NCBI RefSeq assembly: GCF_023208195.1
Contig: NZ_CP060034.1
Coordinates: forward strand, 806,001-870,000
DNA length: 64,000 bases
Reading direction: 5' to 3'
Origin: Nocardioides sp. InS609-2
Lineage (GTDB): Bacteria > Actinomycetota > Actinomycetes > Propionibacteriales > Nocardioidaceae
Shown here in pieces: positions 8,237-16,166 of this stretch (the first letter of the stretch is position 1; each line of letters begins with the position of its first letter). The translations under genes and the position numbers were made by a program. The notes below the pieces were generated by a model that saw only the letters and a list, made by a program, of their open reading frames with translations, was not told the origin of the DNA and searched no databases.

Positions 8237-9265
8237 TCAGCCGAAGAAGACCTGCGCCTCGGCGTACTCCTTCTCGCTGACGAGCTTGAGCTCGCCGGTG
8301 CCCTCGATGAGGGGCAGCCGCACGATGTCGGTGCCGCGCAGCGCCATCATCGTGCCGAACTCGCCGTCGGCGACCGCGTCGATCGCGTGGAGCCCGAAGC
8401 GGGTGGCCAGCCACCGGTCGAACGCGGTGGGGGTGCCACCCCGCTGGATGTGCCCGAGTACGACGGCGCGCGCCTCCTTGCCGGTGCGGTGCTCGATCTC
8501 GCTGGCCAGCCGGTCACCGATGCCGCCGAGACGGACATGTCCGAAGGCGTCCTTCTCCCCCGACACGAGCGTCATGTCGCCGCCTTCCCGCGGGACGGCT
8601 CCCTCGGAGACCACGACGATCGGGGCGTACTGGCTCTTGAACCGCGTCTGGACGTGAGCGCAGACCTCGTCGATGTCGAAGGGCTGCTCGGGGATCAGCA
8701 CCATGCTGGCGCCGCCCGCGAGGCCGGCATGCAGGGCGATCCAGCCGGCGTGCCGACCCATCACCTCGACCACCAGCACGCGGTGGTGCGACTCGGCGGT
8801 GGTGTGCAGCCGGTCGATGGCCTCGGTGGCGACGTTGACCGCGGTGTCGAAGCCGAACGTGAAGTCGGTGCCCGACAGGTCGTTGTCGATCGTCTTCGGC
8901 ACCCCGACGACGTTGACGCCGAGGTCGGCGAGCTTGGTGGCCACCCCGAGCGTGTCCTCGCCGCCGATGGCGACGAGCGCCTCGACGCCGTCCTTCTCGA
9001 GGTTGGCCTTGATGCGCTCCACCCCGTTGTCGAGCTTGAACGGGTTGGTGCGCGAAGAGCCCAGGATCGTGCCGCCGCGCGGCAGGATGCCGCGGCACTG
9101 CTCGATGCCGAGCGGCATCGTCAGACCCTCGAGGGGACCCTTCCAGCCGTCGCGGTAGCCGACAAACTCGAAGCCGTGCGTGTGCACGCCCTTGCGCACG
9201 ACGGCGCGGATGACGGCGTTGAGGCCGGGACAGTCCCCGCCTCCGGTGAGCACTCCGACACGCAT
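8237..9265 (-). CDS. pfkA: 6-phosphofructokinase, predicted PPi-dependent
   Basis: Phosphorylates fructose 6-phosphate to the 1,6-bisphosphate in glycolysis. 342 aa, group III actinobacterial PFK. Seen: GGGDCPGLNAVIR, GGEDTLG with Asp104, PKTIDNDLSGTD with Lys124, and MGRHAGWIA. In E. coli numbering positions 104 and 124 are both glycine in ATP enzymes and Asp/Lys in pyrophosphate enzymes such as that of Amycolatopsis methanolica (established), so this copy should use PPi. A GGAGG lies 4 nt before the ATG. If PPi-dependent, the step is reversible and saves ATP. Position next to the glucokinase and MacRS genes is conserved. Confidence 0.92.
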   Translation of the reverse strand: MRVGVLTGGGDCPGLNAVIRAVVRKGVHTHGFEFVGYRDGWKGPLEGLTMPLGIEQCRGILPRGGTILGSSRTNPFKLDNGVERIKANLEKDGVEALVAIGGEDTLGVATKLADLGVNVVGVPKTIDNDLSGTDFTFGFDTAVNVATEAIDRLHTTAESHHRVLVVEVMGRHAGWIALHAGLAGGASMVLIPEQPFDIDEVCAHVQTRFKSQYAPIVVVSEGAVPREGGDMTLVSGEKDAFGHVRLGGIGDRLASEIEHRTGKEARAVVLGHIQRGGTPTAFDRWLATRFGLHAIDAVADGEFGTMMALRGTDIVRLPLIEGTGELKLVSEKEYAEAQVFFG

Positions 9266-9344
9266 GGAACCTCCGCAGATCTGGGAATTGGATCGTTCAC
9301 AACCTCCGCGAGGGTAGCGACCGCGGGGCGTCGTTGGCGAGCGT

Positions 9345-9350
9345 TACTCT
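9345..9350 (+). promoter_or_regulatory. -10 box (TACTCT), leaderless
   Basis: TACTCT sits 6 nt before the GTG of the L7/L12-CTD-like gene. Confidence 0.5.
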
Positions 9351-9356
9351 CGCCCC

Positions 9357-9665
9357 GTGAACACCGCCGACGTCGTCCTCATCGTCTTCGCCATCTCGGC
9401 CATCTTCTTGCTGATGGGTCCGTTCAGCGGCAGCCGTGACGTCAAGGACATCCAGTTCCGCCTGCGCCGGCTGGAGAGCAAGCTCGACGCGCTGGCCGAC
9501 CACGCGGGCATCACGGTCGAGGCGGCCGGGCTGCGTGGAGTGCACGAGCAGCTCGCGCAGGGCAACAAGATCGCGGCGATCAAGACCTACCGCGAGGTGA
9601 CCGGCGCCAGGCTCGCCGACGCCAAGGCCGCCGTCGACCGCATGGAGCGCGGCGAGCAGCCCTGA
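9357..9665 (+). CDS. Small membrane protein with ribosomal L7/L12 C-terminal-like domain
   Basis: 102 aa of unknown role. Residues 1-23 form one membrane helix (VVLIVFAISAIFLLMG), residues 28-55 a likely amphipathic coiled coil, and residues 67-98 (LAQGNKIAAIKTYREVTGA then LADAKAAVDRM) match the alpha-alpha motif of the L7/L12 C-terminal domain, the part that recruits translation factors. Similar membrane-tethered L7/L12-CTD proteins occur in actinobacteria without known function. GTG start set by a -10 box immediately upstream. Divergent from pfkA, convergent with the MFS gene. Confidence 0.75.
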   Translation: MNTADVVLIVFAISAIFLLMGPFSGSRDVKDIQFRLRRLESKLDALADHAGITVEAAGLRGVHEQLAQGNKIAAIKTYREVTGARLADAKAAVDRMERGEQP

Positions 9666-9671
9666 GCCGCG

Positions 9672-10907
9672 TCAGGTGGTGACCGGCTCCGCTGCGTTGG
9701 TGACCTCGGCTGCCGCGGCCGGCATCACCGACGCGAGCCGGCCGACCACGAACACCATCACCACGGCCAGCGCGATCATCACCACCCACAGCGGCTCGGG
9801 CCCGCGCTCGAGCAGCCAGGCGAACAGCACGGGCGCGATGGTGCCGCTGAGGTTCCACGCGAGCTGGATCAACGACAGGTAGCGCCCGCGCAGGTGGTCC
9901 GGTGACGCCTCGGCCGACAGCGCGGCGAGCACCGGGCCTCCGGAGAGCTCGGCCAGCGTGTAGACGATGCTGCCGAACACGACCAGGCCCGTCGCCACGG
10001 CCGGAGGCAGCCAGCCGCACACCAGGAACACCACGAACGACGAGGCGAAGACGACCTGGGTCAGCAACAGCACGCGATAGCGCACCCGGCCGGTCATGGC
10101 GTTGACCACCAGTCCCTGCCCGAGGCCGACCATGATGCAGTTGACGGTGAAGATGACGCCGGTGATCCAGCCCGGCAGCTCGAGCACGGTCACGACGTAG
10201 ACCGGCAGCGCGAAGTTCAGGATCATCATCGGCATCGAGTAGCCCACCTGGGCGACCACGAGCAGCCGGTACGGCCGGTCGGAAAGCACCGTCCGCCACG
10301 AGCCGGGCAGCGACTGCTGCCCACCGCGCACGGTGGCGGGCACCGCCAGCAGCAGCCCGAACGCGACGACGTACGTCGCGGCGTTGGCCGCGACCACGGC
10401 CTGGAACGCCAGGTCGGAGCCGATGGCCAGAGCGATGCCGGAAGCCACACCGCCCACTGCGAAACCGACGTTGCGCAGGGCACCGAGGAAGCCGAACCAG
10501 CGCTCGCGCTCACCCGGCTGCGAGATGGCGGCCACGATGTTGCCGTAGGAGCCCCAGAAGGCGGTGCGGCCGACGGTGACGACGATGGTCCACAGCAGGA
10601 CCGCCGCGAACGAGTCGGTCACCAGGTAGGCCACGAAACCCACTGCCTGAAGGGCGTTGCCGGCCAGCAGGATCTGCTTGGCGCCGAAGCGATCGACCAG
10701 CGCGCCGATGGCCGGCCCCGCGGGCAGCGACACCGCCGAGGCGATCGAGATGGCCGCGCCGACCTGGAGCAGGCTCAGAGGTGTGACCGCCAGGAAGTAG
10801 AGCATCGTGAGCGGCATGAAGACGCCGCTGCCCAGCGCGTCGACGGCGATGGCCGTGACGAAGCGCCGGTGGGGGCCGATGGGAGGAAAGCCGAGGCGGG
10901 AGAGCAC
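9672..10907 (-). CDS. MFS transporter
   Basis: Twelve-helix major facilitator of 411 aa, probably an exporter or drug-resistance pump; substrate unknown. Seen: helix 1 FVTAIAVDALGSGVFMPL, the loop 2-3 motif GALVDRFGAKQILLAGN (the MFS motif A position), and helix 4 after a short loop. The GTG start is chosen because AAGGA lies about 10 nt upstream; an ATG 81 nt earlier would run past the divergent gene's start and encode non-conserved sequence. It ends 6 nt from the convergent L7/L12-CTD-like gene. Confidence 0.88.
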   Translation of the reverse strand: MLSRLGFPPIGPHRRFVTAIAVDALGSGVFMPLTMLYFLAVTPLSLLQVGAAISIASAVSLPAGPAIGALVDRFGAKQILLAGNALQAVGFVAYLVTDSFAAVLLWTIVVTVGRTAFWGSYGNIVAAISQPGERERWFGFLGALRNVGFAVGGVASGIALAIGSDLAFQAVVAANAATYVVAFGLLLAVPATVRGGQQSLPGSWRTVLSDRPYRLLVVAQVGYSMPMMILNFALPVYVVTVLELPGWITGVIFTVNCIMVGLGQGLVVNAMTGRVRYRVLLLTQVVFASSFVVFLVCGWLPPAVATGLVVFGSIVYTLAELSGGPVLAALSAEASPDHLRGRYLSLIQLAWNLSGTIAPVLFAWLLERGPEPLWVVMIALAVVMVFVVGRLASVMPAAAAEVTNAAEPVTT

Positions 10908-10963
10908 CTGCTCATCCTTCCGGTGACCACCGACATTTGCGCAAGCGGGTATCGGACAAGCAC

Positions 10964-10969
10964 TAGCGT
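10964..10969 (+). promoter_or_regulatory. -10 box (TAGCGT), leaderless
   Basis: TAGCGT lies 6 nt upstream of the DUF1028 gene's ATG. Confidence 0.55.
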
Positions 10970-10975
10970 TGCGGC

Positions 10976-11788
10976 ATGACGTTCTCAATCGTGGCCCGGT
11001 CCGAAGACGGTGAGTCCTGGGGTGTCGCCGTCGCCTCGAAGTTCCTGGCGGTCGGCTCCGCGGTGCCGGCGGCTGTCGCCGGCGTGGGCGCCATCGCCAC
11101 CCAGGCGTCGGCCAACGTGGCCTACAAGGGCCTCGCGCTCGCCCACCTCGACGAGGGCGCGACCGCCAGCGTCGCCCTGCAACGGCTGCTCGAGGAGGAC
11201 GACGGGCGCGACCACCGCCAGGTCGGCATCGTCGACGTGGAGGGCAACGCGGTCTCGCACACGGGACCGGCGTGCTTCGACTGGGCTGGCGGCGTCACGG
11301 GCGACGGGTTCGCGATCCAGGGCAACATCCTCACCGGCCCCGAGGTGGTCGACGAGATGCGAGCCGCCTGGGAGGGCTCGGCCGGTGAACCCCTCGAGCG
11401 GCGGCTGCTGGCCGCCATGCGGGCCGGCGACCGGGCCGGCGGCGACCGCAGGGGGCGGCAGTCGGCCGCGCTGCTCGTCGTACGCGATGAGGCGGGGTAC
11501 GACGGCCTCGACGACATCGCCGTCGACCTGCGGGTCGACGACCACCCCGAGCCGCTCACCGAGCTGGCTCGGCTGCTCGACCTCAGCGACCTCTACCTCA
11601 CTGCCTCCACCGACGACGAGAAGGTCGAGATCGACGCCGCGCTGGCCGACGAGATCGATAACCTCGTGAAGAGGGCGGGGTATCCCGACCTGACCGCCTG
11701 GACCGGTGCGGAGAACTACGAGATGCGGGTCTCCCACGACGGCACCTGGATAGACCAGCTGGTGCTGGCGATCCTGCGGGACCAGTGA
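10976..11788 (+). CDS. DUF1028 family protein (Ntn-hydrolase-like)
   Basis: Unknown substrate. The opening MTFSIVARSEDGESWGVAV and AVGSAVPAAVAGVGAIATQA are the hallmark of DUF1028, proteins with an Ntn-hydrolase-like fold. A Thr or Ser near the N terminus would be the nucleophile if active, but the mature N terminus is not obvious. 270 aa, with a C-terminal half that matches the longer DUF1028 members (LDLSDLYLTASTDDEKVEID). Leaderless ATG. Its stop lies directly against that of the convergent methyltransferase gene. Confidence 0.85.
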   Translation: MTFSIVARSEDGESWGVAVASKFLAVGSAVPAAVAGVGAIATQASANVAYKGLALAHLDEGATASVALQRLLEEDDGRDHRQVGIVDVEGNAVSHTGPACFDWAGGVTGDGFAIQGNILTGPEVVDEMRAAWEGSAGEPLERRLLAAMRAGDRAGGDRRGRQSAALLVVRDEAGYDGLDDIAVDLRVDDHPEPLTELARLLDLSDLYLTASTDDEKVEIDAALADEIDNLVKRAGYPDLTAWTGAENYEMRVSHDGTWIDQLVLAILRDQ

Positions 11789-12385
11789 TCAGGCGGTGGG
11801 CTTGGTCGCCAGCACGTTGAACTCGTTGTAGGTGAACGCTCTCCCGGCCACGAGGGGGAACGGGAAACTGCGCCACGGCTGGGGCTGCAGCCCCAGCGAC
11901 CTCGACAGGTCCTGCAGGTGCTCGCCGGTGGTCCAGCGGACGTGAGTGGGGTCGGAGGCGTAACCGCGCTCCTGCGGGCAGATGAACAGCACCTTGCCAC
12001 CCGGTCGCAGGTAGGGGAGGTAGGAGCGCATTATGGCCTCGCCCTCCTCGGGCGGCAGGTGCTCGATCACGTGCGCGACCAGGAACCCGTCGAAGGACTC
12101 GGCGACGCGAAGCTCTGACTCCTCCCACTCCACGGTGGTGACAGCCGTGAAGCCACGTTGCCTGGCGATCTCGACGGAGACCGGGTTGTGGTCGACGCCC
12201 ACGGACCCAGCAGGTAGTGAGTCCAGGTTGCGGCCGATGCCGCAACCGATGTCGAGCGTGCGCCCCAGCTCCTGGCGACGCAGGTTCCACTGGTACGGCG
12301 CCTGGACCTTCAGCACCTGCTTCCAGCGGGCGCCTTCTTTGCGCTGCAGACGGCGGGCATATTCCTCACCTTGGGTGTCGCGCAT
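11789..12385 (-). CDS. Class I SAM-dependent methyltransferase
   Basis: 198 aa Rossmann methyltransferase; the target is unknown. Motif I is LDIGCGIGRNL (near residue 43), motif II acidic VGVDHN, and the catalytic-loop region reads FDGFLVAHVIEHLPPEEGE, as in methyltransferase type 11/12 enzymes acting on small molecules or lipids. The ATG follows TAGGGT by 7 nt, so the message is probably leaderless. No neighbour suggests its pathway. Confidence 0.85.
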   Translation of the reverse strand: MRDTQGEEYARRLQRKEGARWKQVLKVQAPYQWNLRRQELGRTLDIGCGIGRNLDSLPAGSVGVDHNPVSVEIARQRGFTAVTTVEWEESELRVAESFDGFLVAHVIEHLPPEEGEAIMRSYLPYLRPGGKVLFICPQERGYASDPTHVRWTTGEHLQDLSRSLGLQPQPWRSFPFPLVAGRAFTYNEFNVLATKPTA

Positions 12386-12392
12386 GGCCGAG

Positions 12393-12398
12393 ACCCTA
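12393..12398 (-). promoter_or_regulatory. -10 box (TAGGGT), leaderless
   Basis: Seven nt before the methyltransferase ATG. Confidence 0.55.
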
Positions 12399-12447
12399 GC
12401 CCAGCCTCTCCAGCCGTCCGCCGACCGCCGACCGCATCAGGCCCGCG

Positions 12448-12709
12448 ATGAGGCGGGCCTTTGACGCGCGCATCCTCGCGATCGACGCCAGCACCACCGT
12501 GTGACCGCGGTCGTCCTCGAGCGACCGTAGATCGTCGAGACCACGGCGCTGGGCGCGACCTTCCCCGCCGGGCTCGGCACCGGTGGGTGGAGGTCGACCG
12601 ACGAGCTCCGCGACACCTGGCAGCTCGACCGGAGCTTCGCTCCCCGGGGCAAGCGCGCCCGCTGGAGCGAGGTGGTCGAGCGGTGCAAGGGGGCTGGGCG
12701 GCTACCTGA
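12448..12709 (+). pseudogene. Remnant of an FGGY-family (glycerol kinase-like) gene
   Basis: A short reading from an ATG gives ARILAIDASTTV then a stop; that is the N-terminal phosphate-binding strand of FGGY kinases (usually ILAIDxGTT). A +1 shift continues as TAVVLERP. From 12531 the frame reads IVETTALGATFPAGLGTGG, then WRSTDELRDTWQLDRSF and WSEVVERCKG, the C-terminal end of actinobacterial glycerol kinases. A further shift yields GWAAT and a stop at 12709. About 400-430 central codons are missing. The remnant fills most of a 316-nt spacer and overlaps by a few bases the 3' end of the next minus-strand gene. Assignment is by eye, no search was run. Confidence 0.75.
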
Positions 12710-13601
12710 GCTTCGCCAGGATCGCCGTAGCAGCCTCTCGGTCGCGGATCGCCGCGGCCAGCGTCTCCTCGGCCTCGGCGCGCACGTCCTCGGCGTCCGA
12801 GAGCTCGTCGTCGATCTCCTCGGCGGCGGTCTCCAGCTCGGCGATCTTGCGGCGCAGCTCGTCGATCTCCGCCTGCACCTGCATGCTGCGCGCCTCGAGC
12901 TGACCGACCTCGGCTGCGGCTGCGTCGTACGCCTCCTGGGTCTGCGTCACCTCCGCCTCGGCGAGGTCGAGCTTCTCCTGTGCGGCCTTGCGCTTCTTCT
13001 GGTCCGCCTCCGGGTCGGGTACGACGTGCAGCTCGGGCCGCGACGGCGGCTCCTCCTCAGCCTCCCGCGCAGACGCCGTGAAGCCCAGTGCCTCGGGAGC
13101 GGCCACCGAGGCAGCGACGTCGACCGCGTCCACCCCGGTCGCGGCGAGCGACGCGGTGAGCAGCCCGCTGCGGACAGCAGCAGCGGCGCCTTCGTCGAGC
13201 ATCGCCGCAGTCAGGGTGGCCTCCACCTGGTCGGCCACGGAGTCGCTCAACCGCTGGCCCTCTTCGGCTGCGCATGCCCTGGCCCGCGTTGTCACGGCCG
13301 CGGTGAGCTGCCTGCGTTGTCGCGTGAGCGCGCGCAGCTCGTTGCCGTCGAGGTTGGCCTGTGCCTCCCGCAACGCCACGCCGACAGCGATGACCTGCTC
13401 GACCTGAGCTGTCTCCCGGCGGACGAACAGGTTGACCGCCCACGCCGCGACAGACGGCCGCTTGAGAGTCTTGACGCGCGCGGACAGCGGCTTGTCGGTG
13501 GCCTTCAGCTCCTTCGCGCGGGCATCCCGCACCGCCGTGAAGTCGGACACAGCCAGCGCATAGAGCTCGTCGGCAATGGCCAGCAGCGGGTCGATGGACA
13601 C
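12702..13601 (-). CDS. Hypothetical coiled-coil protein
   Basis: 299 aa, not recognised. It has no signal peptide or membrane helix. Residues 1-110 are helical and basic, with SVAAWAVNLFVRRE as the most conserved-looking part; residues 200-299 are a long heptad coiled coil rich in Glu, Ala and Lys (EIDELRRKIAELETAAEEID). Similar cytoplasmic proteins occur singly in Nocardioidaceae. The GTG start is supported by TATGCT 6 nt upstream. Its promoter overlaps that of the divergent MpaB-like gene. The 3' end runs into the glycerol kinase remnant. Confidence 0.7.
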   Translation of the reverse strand: MSIDPLLAIADELYALAVSDFTAVRDARAKELKATDKPLSARVKTLKRPSVAAWAVNLFVRRETAQVEQVIAVGVALREAQANLDGNELRALTRQRRQLTAAVTTRARACAAEEGQRLSDSVADQVEATLTAAMLDEGAAAAVRSGLLTASLAATGVDAVDVAASVAAPEALGFTASAREAEEEPPSRPELHVVPDPEADQKKRKAAQEKLDLAEAEVTQTQEAYDAAAAEVGQLEARSMQVQAEIDELRRKIAELETAAEEIDDELSDAEDVRAEAEETLAAAIRDREAATAILAKLR

Positions 13602-13607
13602 GCCGCG

Positions 13608-13613
13608 AGCATA
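13608..13613 (-). promoter_or_regulatory. -10 box (TATGCT), leaderless, overlapping divergent -10
   Basis: Six nt before the coiled-coil gene's GTG; shares two base pairs with the plus-strand -10 box. Confidence 0.5.
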
Positions 13614-13617
13614 GGCT
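13612..13617 (+). promoter_or_regulatory. -10 box (TAGGCT), leaderless, overlapping divergent -10
   Basis: Six nt before the ATG of the MpaB-like gene; overlaps the opposite-strand TATGCT by two base pairs. Confidence 0.5.
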
Positions 13618-13623
13618 GAGGCC

Positions 13624-14856
13624 ATGTCGACGGCCGCGCAGCGCCCCCTGGATGCTCCCGACATTCCCACCACGATCCGTCGGCACGACGAGGCGGTGCG
13701 CCGCTTCGGGGACCTCGCCGCGCCGTACTTCGACGGCATGTGGATCGGTGATCCGCTGGCCGACGCGTTCGTGGCCGACTTCGCCACCATCGGTCACGGC
13801 CGCGGCATGCGGATGCTGCGACAGGCCTGTACTCAGGGCATCGACGCCGTCGACGACCCACCCGACTCGCTGCGCGCACTCTTCGCCGAGCTCGACGACG
13901 TGCCCGACTGGGTCGACTTCGAGGTGCTCAACCATGGCGGCCGCCACATCGGGCGCTACACCCGGCAGGCGGGCATCGTGCTCGGCGCCGCATCGCTGGT
14001 GAGTGGCTATGCCAACTCCGCGGCGTCGCGACCGTTGCAGCTCACCGGCCGGTACGTCGAGAGCGCCGGCGCGCGCACCATCGAGGTCGGCTCATGGCTG
14101 GTCGAGGTGCTGGCGCACGACGGGCTGCGCCGCCACTCCCCCGGCTTCGAGCTCACCGTGCGGGTCCGGATCATCCATGCGCTCGTGCGCCAGTCCCTCG
14201 TCAGCTCCGACGAGTGGGACTCCGCTGCCTGGGGCGTACCGATCTGCCAGGCCTACCTCGCCTACACGCTGGTGGAGTTCTGCCTGATCCCGTTGCGCGG
14301 CATGCGTGCGGTCGGCGCGCCGTTCCTGCCGCACGAGGCCGACGCCTACTACGCGCGCTGGCGCTATGTCGGCCACCTGCTCGGCATCTCGCCGGACCTG
14401 CTGCCCGTCGACGAGGCCGACCAGGAAGCGCTCGAGGCGATCTACCTGCTCAGCCGCCCGGTGGTCGACGACTTCTGCCGCGACCTCGTCGGGTCGATCA
14501 ACGCCGAGTTCCTCGTTCCCGAGATCGAGGAGATCCTGCCCCGCGCCCTGCACCGCGCGGCTCCGCCGATCGTGCAGGCCCTCGAACGGATCTTCCTCGG
14601 CGACGAGATCGCCGACGAGTTGGCGGTGCCCGACACCCGGCTCAAGCACGTCATCCGCTTCGTCGGGCTCGTCCTCGGTGTGGTCAACGCCGGCCTCGAC
14701 CGGGTGCCGTTCTCACTCCCGGTGCGGGCTGCACTCGGCGAGCGCTACCGGGTCAAGCAGGATGTCCGGCTGCGGTCGCGGTACGGCGTCCAGCACGACC
14801 TCGTCGATGCCTCGCCCGAGGGCGATCGCCCGCACCCCGCGCGGGATCCGGCGTAG
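13624..14856 (+). CDS. MpaB/rubber-oxygenase-family protein (DUF2236)
   Basis: 410 aa protein of the ER-bound oxygenase MpaB / latex-clearing protein superfamily, heme-dependent oxygenases in the few characterised cases. Supporting stretches: GDPLADAFVADFATIGHGRG near residue 42, IGRYTRQAGIVLGAASL, SGYANSAASRPLQLTGRY, and EADAYYARWRYVGHLLG. Hydrophobic helices without a signal peptide suggest a soluble or membrane-associated enzyme. The substrate is unknown; rubber cleavage is not implied. Leaderless ATG. Its stop abuts the stop of the convergent GNAT gene. Confidence 0.82.
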   Translation: MSTAAQRPLDAPDIPTTIRRHDEAVRRFGDLAAPYFDGMWIGDPLADAFVADFATIGHGRGMRMLRQACTQGIDAVDDPPDSLRALFAELDDVPDWVDFEVLNHGGRHIGRYTRQAGIVLGAASLVSGYANSAASRPLQLTGRYVESAGARTIEVGSWLVEVLAHDGLRRHSPGFELTVRVRIIHALVRQSLVSSDEWDSAAWGVPICQAYLAYTLVEFCLIPLRGMRAVGAPFLPHEADAYYARWRYVGHLLGISPDLLPVDEADQEALEAIYLLSRPVVDDFCRDLVGSINAEFLVPEIEEILPRALHRAAPPIVQALERIFLGDEIADELAVPDTRLKHVIRFVGLVLGVVNAGLDRVPFSLPVRAALGERYRVKQDVRLRSRYGVQHDLVDASPEGDRPHPARDPA

Positions 14857-15327
14857 TCACCCCCGCAGCACGTACTCCATCTCCTCCGGATGCGGCGGGA
14901 ACTCCGCCTCCCCACGCACTCCGGTCGGCACCCAGCCGAGGTGGTCGTAGAGCCCCCGCGCCTGATGATTCTCGACCAGGCACTTCAGGTACGGCGTCTC
15001 ACCGCCTTCGCGGATCGCCGAGACCGCGCGCTCGACCCCGGCCCGGGCAAGCCCCGAACCCCAGTGGTCGGGATGGACGCCGAGATGCCGAAGCGTGCGG
15101 ACGTCCCAGGCAGCGAAGGCGATCACGCCGGCGTCACCGTCGACCACCTCGACCGTGACACCCGGGTCGTCGAGGATCAGCGCCCAGCGCGCCAGCACAT
15201 CCGCGTCTGGATAGGGATAGACGTCCGGCGGGAAGACGTGCGCCAGCGCGACCAGGTTGGTGGCCCGCTCGGCCATCATCAGCGCCACGGCATCGTCAGC
15301 CCCGGCACGGCGCCACACGAACGTCAC
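14857..15327 (-). CDS. GNAT-family N-acetyltransferase
   Basis: 156 aa acetyltransferase; target unknown. The acetyl-CoA loop reads LGVHPDHWGSGLARAGVE, the motif A position, and the C-terminal NHQARGLYDHLGWVPTG is the usual GNAT beta-6/alpha-4 segment. The GTG start overlaps the upstream NAT stop as GTGA, implying translational coupling, so it is the last gene of the macR-NAT-GNAT unit. A longer in-frame reading from an upstream ATG would run into NAT coding sequence. Confidence 0.88.
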   Translation of the reverse strand: MTFVWRRAGADDAVALMMAERATNLVALAHVFPPDVYPYPDADVLARWALILDDPGVTVEVVDGDAGVIAFAAWDVRTLRHLGVHPDHWGSGLARAGVERAVSAIREGGETPYLKCLVENHQARGLYDHLGWVPTGVRGEAEFPPHPEEMEYVLRG

Positions 15328-16166
15328 GGCCGGCCCGCCGCGTCCCACGCCAGGTGGCTCTGCCACGAGGACTCCCACAGCGCGCGCAGCCGCTCGTCGG
15401 AGATCCCGGTGAGACTGAGACCGAGCGAGACGAGCGCGCCACGCCAGTCGTCGTACGTCGTGAGGTCGCGCGTCGTGGCGCCCGCACCGTCCAGCCTGGT
15501 GTGCACGCAGGCCCGCACCGTGTCCACGGTTCCAGCAGTGCGCCGCTGGACGACCAGCATCCTCGCGAACCGACCATCGGGCGGCGTGGACAGCACGACG
15601 TGGGCGCCGGAAACGTCCATCGGCAGCGACCGCGCCTCCATGCCGGTGAACGTGCCGCGATGGTCGTTGCGGAATGACCAGCCCCGATCGTCCAACGAGG
15701 TGATCTCGACGTCCAGCAGCCCGTCAGCGACCACGCCCACGACGAGCGGCACCGGCTCGACGAACCCCTCACCCAGCCCGACGTCCGGCCACCAGCGACC
15801 GCCCGGGTTGGCGTCGCTGGGCAGCCCGGAGACCACCAGCACCAGGTGGTTGAGGTCGGTGCTGGCGCGCATCTCGGCATCGGTCCAGACGTGCCCGTGC
15901 TGCCGCTCGACGGTGTAGCCGAGATGCCGCAGCCCGGCCGCGAGCGCGCCGTTCTGGTGGAAGCAGTAGCCCGACCGCCCGGTCTCGACGACCTGACGCA
16001 GGCAGCTCTCCTCGTCGACCGGCTGCGGCGAGCCCAGCACGATGTCGAGGTTGTTGTAGGGCAGTTGTTCGAGATGCGCCCGGTGCAACGCAGCCATCGT
16101 GTCGAGCGTCGGTGGCGGGTCCGTGTAGCCAAGCCGCGCGACGTACTCCGCGGCGAGCTCACTCAT
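15324..16166 (-). CDS. nat: Arylamine N-acetyltransferase
   Basis: Transfers an acetyl group from acetyl-CoA to arylamines or hydrazines in the cytoplasm. 280 aa. The cysteine-protease-like triad is visible: Cys68 in SGYCFHQNG, His107 in DLNHLVLV and Asp128 in WWPDVGLGEGF, at the positions expected for the family (about 70/110/127). The Cys loop normally reads RGGYCFE; here HQN follows, as in several actinobacterial NATs. The ATG overlaps the end of macR by 8 nt (ATGAGTGA), so translation is coupled to macR. Confidence 0.92.
   Translation of the reverse strand: MSELAAEYVARLGYTDPPPTLDTMAALHRAHLEQLPYNNLDIVLGSPQPVDEESCLRQVVETGRSGYCFHQNGALAAGLRHLGYTVERQHGHVWTDAEMRASTDLNHLVLVVSGLPSDANPGGRWWPDVGLGEGFVEPVPLVVGVVADGLLDVEITSLDDRGWSFRNDHRGTFTGMEARSLPMDVSGAHVVLSTPPDGRFARMLVVQRRTAGTVDTVRACVHTRLDGAGATTRDLTTYDDWRGALVSLGLSLTGISDERLRALWESSWQSHLAWDAAGRP

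Noticed and set aside
12437-12688. Possible small minus-strand gene in the 12.4-12.7 kb spacer
   Set aside because: Arg/Ser-rich translation without motif; the plus strand there carries the glycerol-kinase-like remnant.
13624-14856. Rubber-degrading oxygenase
   Set aside because: Only superfamily-level resemblance; no signal peptide and no evidence for latex cleavage.
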